NCBI GenBank assembly: GCA_021806645.1
Contig: JAJZQX010000014.1
Span: forward strand, 1-64,000
Reading direction: 5' to 3'
DNA: 64,000 nt
Source: Myxococcales bacterium
Lineage (GTDB): Bacteria > Myxococcota > Myxococcia > Myxococcales > Anaeromyxobacteraceae
Numbering within the stretch: the stretch's first letter is position 1; every line of letters starts with the position of its first letter. Below the pieces are notes generated by a model. The model did no database searches and was not told where the DNA came from. It saw only the letters and a list, made by a program, of their open reading frames with translations. This document shows positions 1-10,300 of the stretch, piece after piece. The translations under genes and the position numbers were made by a program.

Positions 1-2
1 CG

Positions 3-599
3 CTGCGCGTGCCGCTCCGCTGCGTGGCGCGCCTGGCGGTGGGCGAGACCCGGGTGGAAGGCCACACCGAGGACGTGGGCGCGCGCGGCTGCCGGGTCGT
101 GACCGCCTTCCGGATCGAGCCGAACACACTGGTCCGGCTCGCGCTCGACGGGTCCGGCGCCGCCGCGACGCTCCGGGTCGAGGCGCGCGTGGTCTGGAGC
201 GCCGCCAACGGCGCCTGGCACCAGGGGCTCTCCTACCTGGTTGACGACCATCCGGCCGCCGACGGCTGGTTCGACGCCCTGGCCGCGGCCCGGCCGGAGC
301 TGCTCTTCTTCGACCGTGTCCCCGATCGAGTCCCCGTCGCGGCGCGGGTCTACGTGGCGGCGTCGCAGCCCGGGCCCATCAGCGACGACGAGGCGGCCGT
401 GCTCCTGGTCGCCTGCACGGAGGCGACGGTGGCCGACCTGCGCGAGCGGCTCGGCGCCGACTGGCCGCGGGCCCAGCACGCCCTCTTCGCCCTGCTGACC
501 CGCGGCCTGATCACGCTCGATCCGTCCGATGCCGGTGGTCCGGACGGGTGGCGGTCGCACCTCGGCGGGTCGAGCCCCGGGCCACAGCGCCCGAACTGA
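3..599 (+). CDS. PilZ-like domain protein (5' end open at window edge)
   Basis: The first in-frame start codon is a GTG at base 9, but the frame is still open at base 3, so the true start probably lies outside the window. The first ~85 residues read like a PilZ beta-barrel: an R-rich opening, a 'D-x-G-x-x-G' type turn near residues 22-27, and alternating hydrophobic strands ending in a G-L-S segment. PilZ domains bind cyclic di-GMP, but I cannot see the full RxxxR and D/NxSxxG pair, so binding is unproven. The C-terminal ~110 residues are unassigned. It ends 6 bases before the convergent gene at 606. Confidence 0.55.
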   Translation: MRVPLRCVARLAVGETRVEGHTEDVGARGCRVVTAFRIEPNTLVRLALDGSGAAATLRVEARVVWSAANGAWHQGLSYLVDDHPAADGWFDALAAARPELLFFDRVPDRVPVAARVYVAASQPGPISDDEAAVLLVACTEATVADLRERLGADWPRAQHALFALLTRGLITLDPSDAGGPDGWRSHLGGSSPGPQRPN

Positions 600-605
600 C
601 GAAGC

Positions 606-1055
606 CTACTCGAGGTAGGTCCGGATGGCGGCGGCGGCCTGCGCCTGGCTCCCTGGCCAGAGGTAGGCCGGCCCGGAGAGGTAGGCCGCCAGGCCATGCT
701 CGCCGTCGATGGGGCAGCGCGCCCGGGCCTGGACGGCGTAGGCCTCGGCCTCCCAGCGCAGGCGCCAGCCGGGACGCAGCAGGTAGCTCACCCAGAACCA
801 GGCCGGGTGGGCGGCCTGCTGGCGAACGTGGACCAGCTCGTGGCCGATGCCGTACCCGGTCTGCTGCGATGCCTTCAGGAAGACGTGCCGCCCCAGGGTG
901 ATCCCGCCGGCCGGCATCCAGTCCGGGAGCGTGTGGAGCACGTGGTCCGGCGTGGCCGCGCCGGACGGCACCGGGGCCGGCACCGGGGCCGGCGACAGGG
1001 CCACGGCGACCGCCACGGCCACGACGACGGCGGCGCTGGCGATCCTCCATCCCAT
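606..1055 (-). CDS. small exported protein with HELVH zinc-protease-like motif
   Basis: 149 residues. The N-terminus (residues 4-20) is a hydrophobic Ala/Val stretch followed by a Pro-Ala-Val repeat, consistent with a signal peptide or anchor. Residues 72-76 are H-E-L-V-H followed by V-R-Q-Q, the pattern of DUF4157-type and other small HExxH proteins; a distal Glu (E-A-E-A-Y, about residue 107) could be the third zinc ligand. Proteolytic activity is inferred only. I chose the ATG at 1055 because the hydrophobic segment begins directly after it. A TACCTT box lies exactly 6 bases upstream, so this may be a leaderless gene. Confidence 0.6.
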   Translation of the reverse strand: MGWRIASAAVVVAVAVAVALSPAPVPAPVPSGAATPDHVLHTLPDWMPAGGITLGRHVFLKASQQTGYGIGHELVHVRQQAAHPAWFWVSYLLRPGWRLRWEAEAYAVQARARCPIDGEHGLAAYLSGPAYLWPGSQAQAAAAIRTYLE

Positions 1056-1061
1056 GGCGCC

Positions 1062-1067
1062 AAGGTA
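1062..1067 (-). promoter_or_regulatory. TANNNT -10 box (leaderless type)
   Basis: TACCTT on the minus strand, separated by 6 bases (GGCGCC) from the ATG at 1055. This spacing would place the transcript start at the start codon. No convincing -35 hexamer is visible. The remainder of the 1056-1305 divergent gap shows nothing else that I can name. Confidence 0.4.
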
Positions 1068-1305
1068 CTCCGATTCCCGGCTCACACCACCCGGCCGCTG
1101 CGGCTCGTGGCCGAGCACCCGGCCATCGAGGTGCGGCTCGGCCACCGGCGCTGAGCCGGCGGCTCCACCACTTCGGCGTCTCGCTCCACGCCCTGGCTCG
1201 ACCCCCTGCCGGGCTCGTCCGCCCGGGGCCCTCCACGATCGCGCGACCCCAAGTCGCCGTACGGTCCGTGACCGACCGGTGACACCGGGGACGGAGACCG
1301 TGGGG

Positions 1306-2973
1306 ATGAGAGTCCTCCTGGTCCAGCCGCGGTCGCCGATCACCTACTGGAGCTACGAGCAGAGCCTGCCCTTCATCGGGAAGTCGGCCATGCTGCCGCC
1401 GCTGGGGCTGATCACGCTGGCGGCGCACCTGCCGGAGCGCTGGGAGCTGCGGCTGCGCGACCTGAACCTGGCCCCGCTCGCCGACGCCGACCTGGCGTGG
1501 GCCGAGGCGGTGCTCCTCACCGGGATGCTGGTGCAGGCCGACTCGATGCACGAGGTGCTCCGCCGGGCCCGGGCCATGGGCCGGCGCACGGTGGTGGGCG
1601 GCCCGGCCGCGACCGGCTCGCCGGAACTCTTCGAGGAGGCCGACCACCTCTTCCTCGGCGAGGCGGAAGGCCGGCTCGAGCTGCTGGTCCGGACCCTGGA
1701 GGCGCCGGGGGCGGCGCCGCCGCTGCGGCTCTCGCCCGGAGGCCAGGAGCGGCCCGACCTGGCGCTGGCGCGGATCCCCCGCTTCGACCTGCTCGAGGTG
1801 GGCCGCTACGCCAACCTGGCCCTGCAGTACTCGCGGGGCTGCCCGTTTCACTGCGAGTTTTGTGACATCGTCGAGCTGTACGGCAACGTCCCCCGCGTCA
1901 AGAGCCCGGAGCAGGTGGTGGCCGAGCTCGACGCGGTCCACGCCCGCGGCGCCCGCGGCACGCTCTTCTTCGTGGACGACAACTTCGTCGGCAACCGGCG
2001 CGAGGTGGCCCGCCTGCTCCCTGTGCTGCAGGCCTGGCAGGAGCGGCACGGGTTCCCGTTCGACTTCCTCACCGAGGCGAGCGTGGACCTCGCCATCCAC
2101 CCGCCGCTGGTCGCGAGCATGGTGGCGGCCGGTTTCTCGGCCGTCTTCCTCGGGATCGAGACCCCGTCCAGCCTGGCGCTCAGCCAGGCCGGGAAGACCC
2201 AGAACCTGCGCATGCCGCAGGAGCGCGCCGTCGAGCTGCTCACCCGCGCCGGGCTGGAGGTCTTCGCCGGCTTCATCGTCGGGTTCGACAGTGACGGCCC
2301 CGAGATCTTCGACCGGCAGCTCCGGTTCATCTCCAGCCTCGCCATCCCGCGCGCCATGGTGGGGCTGCTGACCGCCATCCCCGGCACCAGGCTCTGGCGA
2401 CGGCTAGATGAGCAGGGGCGGCTGCGCCTCGACCAGCCGGCCCAGGGCGACCAGTTCACCCGCCCCAACTTCGAGCCGGCCATGGACGAGCGGACCCTGC
2501 TGCTCGGCTACCGGCGCCTGCTGGCGGCGCTCTACGACGCCGACGGCTACTACCGCCGCTGTGCCACCCACCTGGACCAGACGGTCTTCCGGCCCGGCGT
2601 GGTCGTCTGCGGCTCGGCCGCCGCCGGGGCCATGGCGCTGGTGCGGGCCATCTGGGGGATCGGCCTGCGCGGGCCGCGCCGGGCCCACTTCTGGCGGCTG
2701 CTCCTGGGGGCGCTACACCGAGGACGGACCGCGATCGCGCGGGCGGTCACGCTCGCCATCGTCGGCGAGAGCCTGATCCGGTACACGCAGGAGGTGGTCC
2801 TGCCCCGCCTCGACCGGGCCATCGCCGCGCTCGCGCCGGCCCGGCAGACCGGTACGGTCGGATGGGCGACCACCGCCGTGGCGGGTCGGGTGGATGAGCC
2901 ATTCGCCGTTGCTGCGGTCGCAGCCATCAGGTCCGCAGCTCGACCGGAGGGCTCGACGCGGCCTGTCCCCTGA
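1306..2973 (+). CDS. B12-binding domain / radical SAM protein (DUF4070 type)
   Basis: 555 residues. The N-terminal ~150 residues have the Rossmann-like cobalamin-binding arrangement ('VLLVQP' opening, a G-G-P-A-A turn). The radical SAM cluster motif is C179-xxx-C183-xx-C186, preceded by Y-S-R-G. The following G-N-V-P-R-V-K-S-P-E-Q stretch and the C-terminal region match the DUF4070 subgroup of B12 radical SAM enzymes, which includes hopanoid C-3 methylase HpnR. The substrate is unknown; a methyl transfer to an unactivated carbon is the family expectation, and no hopanoid genes are adjacent. The ATG at 1306 was chosen because the cobalamin fold begins there. The 3' end overlaps the convergent small gene by 47 bases. 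Confidence 0.82.
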   Translation: MRVLLVQPRSPITYWSYEQSLPFIGKSAMLPPLGLITLAAHLPERWELRLRDLNLAPLADADLAWAEAVLLTGMLVQADSMHEVLRRARAMGRRTVVGGPAATGSPELFEEADHLFLGEAEGRLELLVRTLEAPGAAPPLRLSPGGQERPDLALARIPRFDLLEVGRYANLALQYSRGCPFHCEFCDIVELYGNVPRVKSPEQVVAELDAVHARGARGTLFFVDDNFVGNRREVARLLPVLQAWQERHGFPFDFLTEASVDLAIHPPLVASMVAAGFSAVFLGIETPSSLALSQAGKTQNLRMPQERAVELLTRAGLEVFAGFIVGFDSDGPEIFDRQLRFISSLAIPRAMVGLLTAIPGTRLWRRLDEQGRLRLDQPAQGDQFTRPNFEPAMDERTLLLGYRRLLAALYDADGYYRRCATHLDQTVFRPGVVVCGSAAAGAMALVRAIWGIGLRGPRRAHFWRLLLGALHRGRTAIARAVTLAIVGESLIRYTQEVVLPRLDRAIAALAPARQTGTVGWATTAVAGRVDEPFAVAAVAAIRSAARPEGSTRPVP

Positions 2974-3088
2974 GCGCGGTGTCGAACATGAAGCCGCCCA
3001 GCAGGGCCAGGAAGGTGGCCAGCACCACCACCACCGGGAGCGGGCTGCGGCGGGACCTGACGCGATCGAAGCTCGGGACGTAAGCCAT
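2927..3088 (-). CDS. 53-residue single-span membrane protein
   Basis: The ATG at 3088 has a GAGGA ribosome site about 9 bases upstream. Residues 1-16 are basic, residues 17-36 form one hydrophobic helix ending F-L-A-L-L-G-G, and residues 37-53 form a short hydrophilic tail. It lies 83 bases downstream of the ECF sigma gene on the same strand, so it could be the last gene of that unit. It resembles the other small protein (3848-4039) in size and in its L-L-G-G helix end. The function is unknown; a sigma-associated membrane peptide is an inference. Confidence 0.55.
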   Translation of the reverse strand: MAYVPSFDRVRSRRSPLPVVVVLATFLALLGGFMFDTALRGQAASSPPVELRT

Positions 3089-3171
3089 GTGGTCGGTCCT
3101 CCTCGGGAGGCCGGCCGTCGTGGCCGCGACGCCTCCCGAGGGCCAGAACCGGCTCGCCGTGAGATGTGACG

Positions 3172-3792
3172 TCACCGACTGGACAGCAGGCCGCGCGCCC
3201 GGGCGCCCCTGGCCAGCTTCTCCCGGAGCCGCTCGAAGCGCTTGCGCAGCGCGGCACGCGCGGTGACGTCATCCTCCTCGCCCATGGCCACGGCCACGGC
3301 CACCTCCCGCCAGGAGAGCTCGCGATCGACACGGAGCACGAGCAGCGACTGCTCGTCGGGGGTCAGGCCGGCGCGAAGCTGCTCCAGGTCGTCCTGCCGC
3401 CGGTCCAGGTCGCGCCGCCCCGACGACATCACCGCCGCGGCGAGCGTCGAGGCCACGCTGCTCGGAAGCTTCCGCCGCCGGCGGTGCCACGGATCACGGA
3501 AGATCCGGCTGGCGGCGTTCCAGGCCACCCGGTAGGCCCAGGCGCGGGCGCTGGCCCGCCCCTCCCACGTGGGAAGGCCTCGCCAGGCGTTCTCGGCGAA
3601 GACGGCGAAGCAGTCCTCGGCCTCCTCGGGATCCTTGAGGACGGCGCGAAGGTAGCCGAGAATCTGGGGCCCGTAGCCCTGGATCACGGCCGTGGCTGCC
3701 GCCTCGAAGTCGCCCCGGGCCACGGCCTCGGCGACCCGGTCCTCGACCTCCCGGTCCCGGCTGGCGTCCCGCCCCGCCCTCGCGGCGGTCAT
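3172..3792 (-). CDS. ECF-type RNA polymerase sigma factor
   Basis: 206 residues, the normal size for an extracytoplasmic-function sigma factor. Residues ~30-105 form region 2, with a 'P-E-E-A-E-D-C-F' helix and an A-W-A-Y-R-V-A-W-N segment like the -10-binding helix. Residues ~135-200 form region 4, with 'L-T-P-D-E-Q-S-L-L-V-L-R' and the helix-turn-helix 'S-W-R-E-V-A'. A basic linker (R-R-R-R-K) separates the two. No recognisable anti-sigma gene is adjacent; instead two tiny single-span proteins flank it on the same strand. Its target promoters are not evident. Confidence 0.85.
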   Translation of the reverse strand: MTAARAGRDASRDREVEDRVAEAVARGDFEAAATAVIQGYGPQILGYLRAVLKDPEEAEDCFAVFAENAWRGLPTWEGRASARAWAYRVAWNAASRIFRDPWHRRRRKLPSSVASTLAAAVMSSGRRDLDRRQDDLEQLRAGLTPDEQSLLVLRVDRELSWREVAVAVAMGEEDDVTARAALRKRFERLREKLARGARARGLLSSR

Positions 3793-3847
3793 CGGGCGGC
3801 CCGCCCGACAGGTGCCGCCGGCAGGTCACGCCCCGCGGGCCGGGCGG

Positions 3848-4039
3848 TCAGGCCGGCGTGGCGTGAGACCGCTCGACGCGGACCAGCCGGCCGTCGGGGC
3901 CGGCGTCGCTCGGCAGCAGGCGCTTGCTCGCCTGCAGCGCGGCGCCACCGAGCAGGACCAGGCTCACCATGACCGCGAGCAGCCACTGGAGGACGCGCCA
4001 TCGCAGCCACCTCCACTCGTGCACGTCGATGGGGATCAT
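3848..4039 (-). CDS. 63-residue single-span membrane protein upstream of the ECF sigma gene
   Basis: The ATG at 4039 is preceded by a strong GGAGGTG ribosome site 5 bases away, which is the best evidence that this is a real gene. The N-terminus is Trp/Arg-rich (residues 8-19), one helix spans roughly residues 15-35 and ends L-V-L-L-G-G, and the tail is polar. It lies 55 bases upstream of the sigma gene. The sigma-proximal position suggests an anti-sigma-like or sensor role, but it is far smaller than known anti-sigma factors and lacks a ZAS motif, so this is speculative. Confidence 0.6.
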   Translation of the reverse strand: MIPIDVHEWRWLRWRVLQWLLAVMVSLVLLGGAALQASKRLLPSDAGPDGRLVRVERSHATPA

Positions 4040-4214
4040 GACAGCACCTCCGGCTGCGTTTGAGAACCACCCGGACGCCGGCTGTGACGACCTCCTTGCA
4101 TCCCGGGTCGGTCCCGCCGATGGAGGCAGCCAGATGGTGGGATGGCGAAACGCGCCGCGTGCTTCGCGCCGAACCCGGACCGCCGTGTGGCCGGGGACGC
4201 CGCGGCGGTGCCAC

Positions 4215-4223
4215 TGCTATAAG
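4215..4223 (+). promoter_or_regulatory. extended -10 promoter candidate for the glucan synthase gene
   Basis: TGC followed by TATAAG (4218-4223) fits an extended -10 element; no -35 hexamer is apparent. It would start a transcript near 4230, about 85 bases before the first usable GTG. The rest of the 4040-4313 gap contains the ribosome sites of both flanking genes and no further recognisable element. Confidence 0.4.
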
Positions 4224-4313
4224 GACCGTGAGAGCCAGCACCTCCATCGCCCCAGATGACGCGCTGACATCCCTCGGGGAGGTTGCCTGTTCGGTCCGTC
4301 GAAGCTCGACTCG

Positions 4314-7300
4314 GTGCTGCTGGGCGGGACGCGTGGCGGCAGGGCGGCCCCGGAGCGGCCGCTCCGGGACGAGCTCCTCAGCGTGGAGCGGCTCGACGAG
4401 CGGGCCCGCTCGCTGGCGGCCCGCTTCACGGTGGACCCGTCTCGCCGCGCGTCGCGGAGCGTCTTCCCCCGCTTCGACGACAACGTCCGGGTCCTGCGCG
4501 TGGCCTACCGCACCCTGGCCGACGACGTGCGCCGCGGCGAGTTCGTGACGGCCGCGGCCGAGTGGATCCTCGACAACTACCACCTGGTGGCCACCGAGAT
4601 CCGGGACGTCCGGCAGAACCTGCCGCGCGGCTACTACCGCGAGCTGCCCAAGCTGGCCGGGCGGGAGCAGGCCGGGACGGCCCGCGTCTACGCGCTGGCG
4701 GTCGAGCTGATCCGCCACAGCGACAGCCGCCTCGACCGCGCCCAGCTGGTGCGCTGGCTGGACGCCTTCCAGGCCGTCGCGCCGCTCACCATCGGGGAGC
4801 TCTGGGCCTGGCCGAGCATGCTGAAGCTGGCGCTGGTCGAGAACCTGCGCCGGCTCGCCGACGAGACCCTGGCCGCCCACTCGGCCCGCCGCGCCGCCGA
4901 CGCCTACGTGGCGCGGATCGACGCGGCCGGCAGGCGCCCGACCGCGCCGCTGCCGGGCCGGCTGCACCCGGCGCTGGTGGTGCAGCTCCTCCAGCGCGTC
5001 CGCGAGTACGGGCCGCGCCTGGCGACGGTCCGGGGCGGCCTCGACGCCCACCTGGCGGCCCGGCAGGCCACCGCCGACGAGACGGTCCGCGCCGAGCACC
5101 AGCGCGAGGCGGCCGCCCAGGTCTCGGTCGCCAACGTCATCACCAGCCTGCGGCTCTGCTCCGCGCTCGACTGGACCAAGTACGTAGAGTCGGTGAGCCT
5201 GGTCGAGCGGGTCCTCCAGCGTGATCCGGCCGGCGTGCACGGGCGCATGGAGTTCCTCTCGCGCGATCGCTACCGGCAGGCGGTCGAGGAGCTGGCCGAC
5301 CGGACCGGGGAGGCCCAGGTGCGCGTCGCCCTGCGCGCCGTCGAGAGCGCCCGGCTGGCGGCCGAGACCGAGGGGACGGCCGCCCGCGCCGCGCACGTCG
5401 GAGACCACCTGATCGGCAAGGGGCGCCGCGAGCTCGAGGCCGACGTGGCCTGGCGACCCAGGGCCGGGCAGCGGCTGCGCCGGTTCGCGTTCGCGCACGC
5501 CACGCCGGCCTACCTCGGCTCGATCGTGCTCACCACCGCGGCGCTGGCCGGAGCCGGGGCCGCCTATGCCCGCCACGCCGGCGCCTCCACCTGGATGCTG
5601 GTGGGCGTGACGCTCCTGCTGCTCCTGCCCGCCAGCGAGGTGGCCAGCGCGGCGATCCAGCGGCTGGTGGCCCACTTCGTGCCGCCGCGGCGGCTGCCGC
5701 GCCTCGACCTCTCGGACGGCGTCCCCGAGGAGTCGCGGACCCTGGTGGTGGTGCCGACCCTGCTCACCGGCGTCGAGGGGGTCGAGCGGCAGCTCGAGCA
5801 CCTCGAGGTGCTGGCGCTCGGGAACCTCGACCCTCACGTCCACTTCGCCATCCTGGGCGACTTCGCCGACGCCACCGCCCGCGACATGCCCGGCGACGCC
5901 GCCATCCTGGCCGCCGCCAGGAGCGGGATCGAGGCGCTCAACGCGCGGCTCGGCGAGGGCCGGGGCGACCGCTTCTTCCTGCTCCACCGCGCCCGTCAGT
6001 GGAACGAGGGCGAGGGCGCCTGGATGGGCTGGGAGCGGAAGCGGGGGAAGCTGGAGGAGCTGAACCGGCTCCTGCGCGGCGCCACCGACACCAGCTACGA
6101 CGTGCAGGTCGGCGAGCTGGGCATCCTGCCGCAGATTCGCTACTGCATCACGCTCGACTCCGACACCCGCCTCCCCCGCGACGGGGCCAGGAAGCTGGTC
6201 GGCGTCATCTCCCACCCGCTCAACCGCCCCCACCTGGACCCGCGCTCCGGCCGCGTCACCGAGGGCTACGGCATCCTGCAGCCGCGGGTCAGCGTCACCA
6301 CCGCCAGCGCCGCCGGGTCGCCCTTCGCGCGGATCTTCGCCGGCCACACCGGCGTGGACCCGTACACCACGGCGGTCTCCGACACCTACCAGGACCTCTT
6401 CGGCGAGGGCAGCTTCACCGGCAAGGGGCTCTACGACGTGGACGCCTTCACGGCCGCGCTGAATGGGCGCGTCCCCGACAACACGCTCCTCTCGCACGAC
6501 CTCTTCGAGGGGCTCCACGCCCGCACCGGCTTGGTGACCGACATCGAGGTGGTGGACGACTACCCGTCCAGCGTGCTGGCCCACGCCCGCCGCCAGCACC
6601 GCTGGACGCGCGGCGACTGGCAGATCCTCGGCTGGCTCTTCCCGTTCGTGGCCACGCGCGCCGGCTGGGCGCGCAACCGGCTTCCCCTCATCGCCCGCTG
6701 GAAGATCCTCGACAACCTGCGGCGCACGCAGGTGGCGCCGGCGACGCTGCTCCTGCTCTTCCTGGCCTGGACCGTGCTGCCGGGCCGCCCCGCCGTCTGG
6801 ACCGTCGCCATCCTCTCCTCGCTCGCCTTCCCGCTCCTCCTGGTCGGGCTGGAGGCCCTGGCCGGGCCGAGGCCGCGCCAGCAGGTGCGGGCCTTCTTGC
6901 GGGTGGTCGGCGAGGACGGGGTGGGCGCGGTGACGCGCGTGGTGCTGCAGCTCGCCTTCCTCGCCAACCAGGCCTGGGTCATGGCCCACGCCATCGCGAT
7001 CACCGCGGTCCGGCTCGCCATCACGCGGCGTCGCCTGCTCGAGTGGGAGACCGCCGCCGCCAGCGCGGCGCGTGGCATGGGGCTCGAGCGCGGGACGGGC
7101 GCCCGGTCGTTCCTGGTCGCGATGGTGGCCAGCCCCACCATCGCCCTGGCCGGCGCGCTCCTCGTCCTCGCGCTTCGCCCCGGGGCGCTGGTGGCGGCGG
7201 CGCCCGCGCTGCTGCTCTGGGCGCTGGCGCCGCTCATCGCCTACCGGCTCTCGCAGCCGATGGCGGAGCGGAACCTCGAGCTCGGCCCGGAGGACCGGGC

Positions 7301-10300
7301 CTTCCTCCTCGGCGTGGCCCGCAGGACCTGGACCTGGTTCGAGGCGTACATGGGTCCGGACGACCACTTCCTCCCCGCCGACAACATCCAGGAGGCGCCC
7401 GCCTCCGTGGCGCACCGGACCTCGCCCACCAACATCGGCATGGGGCTGCTCTCGACGCTGGCGGCGCACGACCTCGGCCTGATCCAGGCCGGAGAGCTGA
7501 TCGAGCGGATCGACGCCACCCTGACCACCATGGAGGGGCTGGAGCGGATCGAGGGGCACCTGTTCAACTGGTACGACACGGTGAGCCTGGCGCCGCTCGC
7601 GCCGCGGTACGTCTCGACCGTGGACAGCGGCAACCTGGCCGGCGCGCTCATCGCGCTCGCCGGGGGGCTGCGCCAGCTCGGGCGGGCGCCGACGCCGGGG
7701 GCGGCCGGGCCGGTCGAGGCGGGCGGAGCGCTGGAGGCGCTGGCGCGGCGCGCCGAGGCGTTCGCGGGCGGCATGAACTTCCGCTTCCTCTACGACCCGC
7801 AGCGGAACCTCCTGGCCATCGGGTACCGGGCCGCCGACGCGGAGGGGCCGGGGCGGCTCGATCCCGCCCACTACGACCTGCTGGCCTCGGAGGCGCGGCT
7901 GGCCAGCTTCGTCGGCATCGCCAAGGGAGACCTCCCCGAGAAGCACTGGTTCCACCTGGGACGGACCGTCACCAGCGTGCACGGCAACCCGACGCTCCTC
8001 TCCTGGAGCGCGACCCTCTTCGAGTACCTCATGCCGCTGCTGGTGATGCGCAGCTATCCCGACACGCTGCTCGACGAGAGCTGCCGGATGGCGGTGCGCC
8101 GGCAGCGGGACTACGCCCGGGAGCGCGGCGTGCCGTGGGGCATCTCGGAGTGCGCCTACGACCTGGTCGATCACCTCGGCAACTACCAGTACAAGGCGTT
8201 CGGCGTGCCCGGGCTGGGCATGAAGCGGGGGCTGGCCGACGAGCTGGTGGTGGCGCCCTACGCCACCGCGCTGGCCGCGCTGGTCCACCCCACCGGCGCG
8301 GCGGCCAACCTGCGCCGCCTGGCGCGGGACGGCCTGCTCGGCGCGCACGGCTTCTACGAGTCCATCGACTACACCCCCCGGCGACCCGAGGAGTCCGGGG
8401 CCGATTCCGTGGAGCCCGGCCGCACCCGCGGCGTGGTGGTGCGCAGCTACTTCGCGCACCACCAGGGGATGACCCTCACGGCCCTGGCCGGGGCGCTCAC
8501 CGGCCTGCGCATGGTCGAGCGCTTCCACTCCGACCCGCGCGTGCAGGCGACCGAGCTGCTCCTCCAGGAGCGGGTGCCGCGCCACGCCGAGATCGTCAAG
8601 CCCCGCCCCGACGAGGTGGCGCGCGTCGCCACGCCGGTGCCGCCGGCGGCGGCCCGCCGCTTCCGCTCGCCGCACACCGCCTTCCCCCACGCGCAGTTCC
8701 TGTCGAACGGCCACTACACCGCGGTGGTCACCAACGCGGGGGGCGGCGCCAGCTCCTGCCGCGGGCGGGCCGTCACCAGGTGGCGCCAGGACGCCACCCG
8801 GGACTCCGGGGGCCAGTACCTCTACCTGCGCGACGTCCGGAACGGGCGGGTCTGGTCCGCGACGCATCATCCGACCGGGAGGGACGCCCAGGACGACGTG
8901 GTCACCTTCACCATGGAGAAGGCGACCTTCCAGCGGAAGTACGACGACATCGGGACGCGGCTCGACCTCGCGGTCTCGCCCGAGGACGACGTCGAGGTGC
9001 GCCGGCTCGAGGTGACCAACCACGGGGAGCGGACCCGTGAGCTGGAGATCACCAGCTACGCCGAGATCGTCCTGGCGCCCAACGCCGACGACCTGGCCCA
9101 CCCGGCCTTCGGCAAGCTCTTCGTGGAGTCCGAGTACCTGGCCGAGAGCAACGCCATGCTCTGCCGGCGGCGGCCCCGGGCCGAGGACGACGCCGAGCTC
9201 TTCGCGGTGCACGTCATCGCCCAGGAGGGCCGGACCCAGGGCCCGGTGGAGTGGGAGGGCGATCGCCGCCGGTTCCTCGGCCGGGGCCGGGGGCCGGAGG
9301 ATCCGCAGGCGCTCGACGGGCGGCCGCTCTCCGGCACCACCGGCGCCCTGCTCGATCCGATCGTGAGCCTGCGGCAGCGCGTCCGGCTGGCGCCCGGGGG
9401 CGTGGTGAGGATCTCCTTCGCGACCGGGATGGCCTCGAGCCGCGAGACGGCCCTGGCGCTGGCGCAGCGCTACCATGACCCGGCCGCCACGGCGCGGACC
9501 TTCGCGCTCGCCTTCGCGCACGCCCGGAGCCGGCTGCACCACCTCGACATCACCGGCGAGGAGGCCCTCCTGTTCGAGCGGCTCGCCTCGCGCGTGCTCT
9601 ACGCCGACGCCTCGCTGCGCGCCGGGCCCGAGCTGCTGGCCCGGAACACGCTGGGCCAGGAAGGGCTCTGGGCCCACGGCGTCTCCGGCGACCTTCCGGT
9701 CCTGCTGGTGCGCATCGTGGCCGACACCAACCTGGCGCTGGTCCGCCAGGTCCTGAAGGCCCAGGAGTACTGGCGGCTGAAGGGGCTGGTCGCCGACGTG
9801 GTGATCCTGAACGAGCAGCCGGTCGGCTACTTCGACGAGGTGCATGCCCAGCTGGCGGCCCTCCTCGACGACGGGCCCTGGCGGGCCTGGAAGCACCGGC
9901 CGGGCGGCGCCTACCTGCTGCGTGGAGACCGGATGGCCGAGGCCGAGCGGCTCCTCCTCTGCGGCGTGGCGCGCGCGGTGCTTGGCGGCGACGGCGGCTC
10001 CCTCGCGCAGCAGCTCGATCGGCCCGAGCCGGCCTCGCCGGAGCCGGCCCCGCTGGAGCTTGCCCGCCGCGCCAGGTCGGCCAAGGCGTGGGCCCCGATC
10101 CCGCCGCCCGAGCCGCCGCCGCTGCTCCTCGCCAACCGGCTCGGCGGCTTCGCCGACGGCGGGCGGGAGTACGTCATCGTCCTCGAGGGGGACCAGGAGA
10201 CGCCCCTGCCCTGGGCCAACGTCATCGCCAGCGCCACCTTCGGGACGGTGGTGACGGCCTCGGGAGCCTCCTTCACCTGGTCGGAGAACAGCCGCGAGAA

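Noticed and set aside
965-995. Short tandem repeat (ggccggcaccgg units) in the small HELVH gene
   Set aside because: It encodes the Pro-Ala-Val linker of the protein and is only a coding low-complexity stretch.
5999-9040. A 1013-residue plus-strand frame inside the glucan synthase gene
   Set aside because: It is the second frame of a real gene, Gly/Arg/Pro-rich and without domains.
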